A stretch of DNA of 6,045 bases from Anaerolineae bacterium. GTDB taxonomy: Bacteria; Chloroflexota; Anaerolineae; JACIWR01. The stretch lies in NCBI GenBank assembly GCA_021162125.1, contig JAGGZG010000363.1:1-6045 (forward strand), read 5' to 3'. Positions 4,106 through 6,045 of this stretch are shown here, piece by piece (position 1 is the stretch's first letter; each line of letters opens with the position of its first letter). The notes under the pieces were generated by a model, which made no database searches, was not told the origin of the DNA, and saw nothing but the letters and a program-made list of their open reading frames with translations. The position numbers and the translations under genes were made by a program.

Positions 4106-5656
4106 ATGACAGGTGATTCGAAATTGGACAGGCTGGAGGAGATGCGGGAACAGGCCCACCAGGGCGGCGGGCAGCGGCGGATTGACGCCCAGCACGCCAA
4201 GGGTAAGCTCACCGCCCGCGAACGGCTGGGACTGCTCCTGGATCCAGACAGCTTCTATGAAATAGATGAATTCGTCACCCACCGGGCCACCGGCTTCGGC
4301 ATGGAGGAGAAACGTTTCCTGGGCGATGGCGTGGTCACCGGTTGGGGCACGATAGATGGCCGGCTGGTGTACGTCTTTGCCCAGGACTTCACCGTGATGG
4401 GCGGCAGTCTGGGCCAAGCCCACGGGGCGAAAATCTGCAAGGTAATGGACCTGGCCATGAAGAACGGTGCACCGCTCATCGGCATTGACGACTCCGGCGG
4501 GGCACGCATCCAGGAAGGGGTGGATTCCCTGTGGGCCTACGGTGAGATTTTCACCCGCAACACGCTGGCCTCGGGCGTCATCCCCCAGCTCTCGGTAATC
4601 ATGGGCCCCTGTGCCGGCGGCGCGGTCTACTCCCCGGCGATCACCGATTTTGTCTTCATGGTACAAAACACCAGCCACATGTTCATCACCGGCCCGGCGG
4701 TGATCAAAGCCGTCACCCGCGAGGAGGTGACCCAGGAGGAACTGGGCGGGGCGATGGCTCACAACACGAAAAGCGGGGTGGCCCACTTTGCCGCGCCCGA
4801 CGAGGAGACCTGCCTAACCCAGGTACGGCGGCTGCTCAGCTTCCTGCCGCAGAACAACGTCGAGGACCCGCCCTACGTCCCGCCAACCGACGACCCGCAG
4901 CGCATGGACGAAGCGCTGGACACCCTGGTGCCCGATGACCCCAGCAAGCCCTACGACATGAAAGAAGTCATCGCCCGCGTGGTGGACGACGGCGACTTCC
5001 TGGAGGTGCATCAGCACTTTGCGCAGAATCTCATCGTCGGCTTCGCACGGCTGGACGGCCACCCGGTGGGCATCGTCGCCCAGCAGCCCATGGTCCTGGC
5101 CGGGGTGATTGACATTGACGCCTCCGACAAAGGGGCGCGCTTTATCCGCTTCTGCGATTGCTTCAATATCCCGTTGGTCACTTTCTGCGATACCCCCGGT
5201 TACATGCCCGGCGTGGCCCAGGAACACGGGGGCATCATCCGCCACGGGGCCAAAATGCTCTACGCCTACGCCGAGGCCACAGTGCCCAAGGTGGCAGTCA
5301 TCACCCGCAAGGCCTATGGCGGGGCCTACATCGTGATGAGTTCCAAACACCTGCGCGGTGACATCAACCTGGCCTGGCCCAGCGCGGAAATCGCGGTGAT
5401 GGGGCCGGAGGGAGCGGTGAACGTAGTCTTCCGCCGTGACCTGAAGGCGGCTGAGGACACAGAGGCGCGACGGGCGGAGTTAGTGCAGGAATACCGCGAC
5501 AAATTCGCCAACCCTTACGTCGCCGCCGCGCGTGGCTACCTGGACGCGGTCATCGCCCCCCACGAGACCCGCCCGCGAGTTATCGCCGCCCTGCGCATGT
5601 TGGAGAACAAGCGCGACAGCCTGCCGCCGAAGAAACACGGGAATATCCCGTTGTAA
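4106..5656 (+). CDS. mmdA: Biotin-dependent acyl-CoA carboxyltransferase (MmdA / 12S transcarboxylase / PccB family)
   Basis: A complete 516-residue cytosolic carboxyltransferase of normal length. It moves a carboxyl group between biotin and an acyl-CoA, most likely methylmalonyl-/propionyl-CoA. Two crotonase-like halves are evident. The N half includes KLTARERLGLLLD (34-46), GDGVVTGWG (73-81), FAQDFTVMGGSLG (91-103), DDSGGARIQEGVDSL (128-142) and IMGPCAGGAVYSPA (165-178). The C half includes DMKEVI, VGIVAQQP, DTPGYMPGVAQEHGGIIRHG (362-381), ITRKAYGGAYIVMSSKHLRG (399-418) and AWPSAEIAVMGPEGAVN (423-439). The Gly-Gly backbone sites forming the two oxyanion holes are present. At the position known to influence acyl-CoA choice (Asp422 of Streptomyces PccB) it has Ile409. 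The tail KKHGNIPL resembles Propionibacterium 12S (KKHGNFP), favouring MmdA/12S over a simple PccB. The gene downstream encodes a pyruvate/oxaloacetate-type carboxyltransferase, fitting a transcarboxylase. PccB or acetyl-CoA carboxylase use is not excluded. Confidence 0.93.
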   Translation: MTGDSKLDRLEEMREQAHQGGGQRRIDAQHAKGKLTARERLGLLLDPDSFYEIDEFVTHRATGFGMEEKRFLGDGVVTGWGTIDGRLVYVFAQDFTVMGGSLGQAHGAKICKVMDLAMKNGAPLIGIDDSGGARIQEGVDSLWAYGEIFTRNTLASGVIPQLSVIMGPCAGGAVYSPAITDFVFMVQNTSHMFITGPAVIKAVTREEVTQEELGGAMAHNTKSGVAHFAAPDEETCLTQVRRLLSFLPQNNVEDPPYVPPTDDPQRMDEALDTLVPDDPSKPYDMKEVIARVVDDGDFLEVHQHFAQNLIVGFARLDGHPVGIVAQQPMVLAGVIDIDASDKGARFIRFCDCFNIPLVTFCDTPGYMPGVAQEHGGIIRHGAKMLYAYAEATVPKVAVITRKAYGGAYIVMSSKHLRGDINLAWPSAEIAVMGPEGAVNVVFRRDLKAAEDTEARRAELVQEYRDKFANPYVAAARGYLDAVIAPHETRPRVIAALRMLENKRDSLPPKKHGNIPL

Positions 5657-5660
5657 TTTT

Positions 5661-5668
5661 GAGGAAAG
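5661..5668 (+). promoter_or_regulatory. Ribosome binding site for the second carboxyltransferase
   Basis: GAGGAAAG lies 3 bases before ATG 5672, with its GAGG core 7 bases upstream. It sits in the 15-nt gap after the previous stop and fixes the start. Confidence 0.6.
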
Positions 5669-5671
5669 ACG

Positions 5672-6045
5672 ATGCCCGAAAAACCTAAACCCCTGCGTAT
5701 CACCGATACCACCCTGCGCGACGCGCACCAGTCGCTGCTGGCCACGCGCCTGCGCACCGATGACATGCTACCCATCGCCCCCAAGATTGACCAGGTGGGC
5801 TTCCACTCCGTCGAGGTGTGGGGCGGAGCCACCTTCGACGCCTGTATGCGCTTCTTGAACGAAGACCCCTGGGAACGCCTGCGTAAACTCAAGGCAGCCA
5901 TGCCCAACACCCCTTTCCAGATGCTTTTGCGAGGGCAGTACGTCGTCGGATACCGCCACTATCCCGACGACATCGTGGAGCGCTTCATCGTCAAGGCCCG
6001 CGAGAACGGGATCGACATCTTCCGCATCTTCGACGCCTTGAACGA
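5672..6045 (+). CDS. Oxaloacetate/pyruvate carboxyltransferase, N-terminal part (5S / OadA / PycB family), cut by the window end
   Basis: The first 124 codons of an HMGL-like TIM-barrel carboxyltransferase; the gene is open at the window end. It begins ITDTTLRDAHQSLLATR, where D17 is the metal-binding Asp of OadA and 5S proteins. It continues with VGFHSVEVWGGATFDACMRF, LNEDPWERLRKLKAAMPN, QMLLRGQYVVGYRHYPDDIV and ENGIDIFRIFDALN, all hallmarks of the family. It would carry a carboxyl group between biotin and pyruvate/oxaloacetate. The carbamylated Lys and metal His residues lie beyond the window. One oddity is RGQY where RGQN is usual. I cannot tell from this part whether it is the 5S transcarboxylase subunit, the oxaloacetate decarboxylase alpha subunit or pyruvate carboxylase subunit B, or whether a biotin domain is fused at the end. 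Pairing with the upstream acyl-CoA carboxyltransferase favours 5S. Confidence 0.9.
   Translation, partial: MPEKPKPLRITDTTLRDAHQSLLATRLRTDDMLPIAPKIDQVGFHSVEVWGGATFDACMRFLNEDPWERLRKLKAAMPNTPFQMLLRGQYVVGYRHYPDDIVERFIVKARENGIDIFRIFDALN

Noticed and set aside
3821..4786. 321-codon minus-strand open frame
   Set aside because: Antisense to the carboxyltransferase and small membrane protein. No family pattern is recognisable.
4814..5350. 178-codon minus-strand open frame
   Set aside because: Antisense shadow of the well-conserved carboxyltransferase C half.

Overview
The window looks like chromosomal DNA from an uncultured, GC-rich bacterium. A Chloroflexota (Anaerolineae-like) origin is my best guess. 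It rests on the gene styles (a Pro/Thr-linked lipoprotein with a Reg_prop beta-propeller, a DUF1405 membrane protein, a 12S/5S-type carboxyltransferase pair) and on the many small palindromic repeats between genes. No 16S rRNA or other marker gene is present, so the phylum is inference. All recognisable genes and gene remnants lie on the + strand.

Left part (1-2539): an accessory region of mobile-element debris around one intact gene. Positions 1-170 hold the wrecked C-terminal HNH end of a group II intron reverse transcriptase/maturase. It is followed by a textbook domain V (171-204) and a domain VI ending near 245. Next come a possible attC-like arm (249-357), a large imperfect palindrome (447-517), and an intact lipoprotein gene (581-1972) with a seven-bladed propeller. 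A better attC-like palindrome follows at 2039-2110. At 2132-2283 is a 152-bp MITE-like element with 14-bp terminal inverted repeats and a perfect, directly adjacent 8-bp target duplication. It sits just upstream of a broken NUDIX hydrolase gene (2300-2440). The lipoprotein gene may be an integron-type cassette, but no integrase is visible.

Right part (2540-6045): a tight co-directional cluster. It encodes a hexapeptide-repeat acyltransferase, a DUF1405 six-helix membrane protein, a small four-helix membrane protein, a complete biotin-dependent carboxyltransferase (MmdA/12S/PccB family), and the start of a second carboxyltransferase (5S/OadA/PycB family) cut by the window end. Gaps are 1 nt, an ATGA overlap, 15 nt and 15 nt, so one transcript is likely.

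The last two genes fit together. One carboxyltransferase handles an acyl-CoA (methylmalonyl/propionyl-CoA) and the other handles pyruvate/oxaloacetate. Side by side they suggest a transcarboxylase-like or decarboxylase system of propionate metabolism, with a biotin carrier expected downstream. The acyltransferase and the two membrane proteins have no evident biochemical tie to this pathway.

I did not find a clearly new biological system. The most striking new structure is the MITE with its intact target duplication, followed by the possible cassette organisation around the lipoprotein gene.
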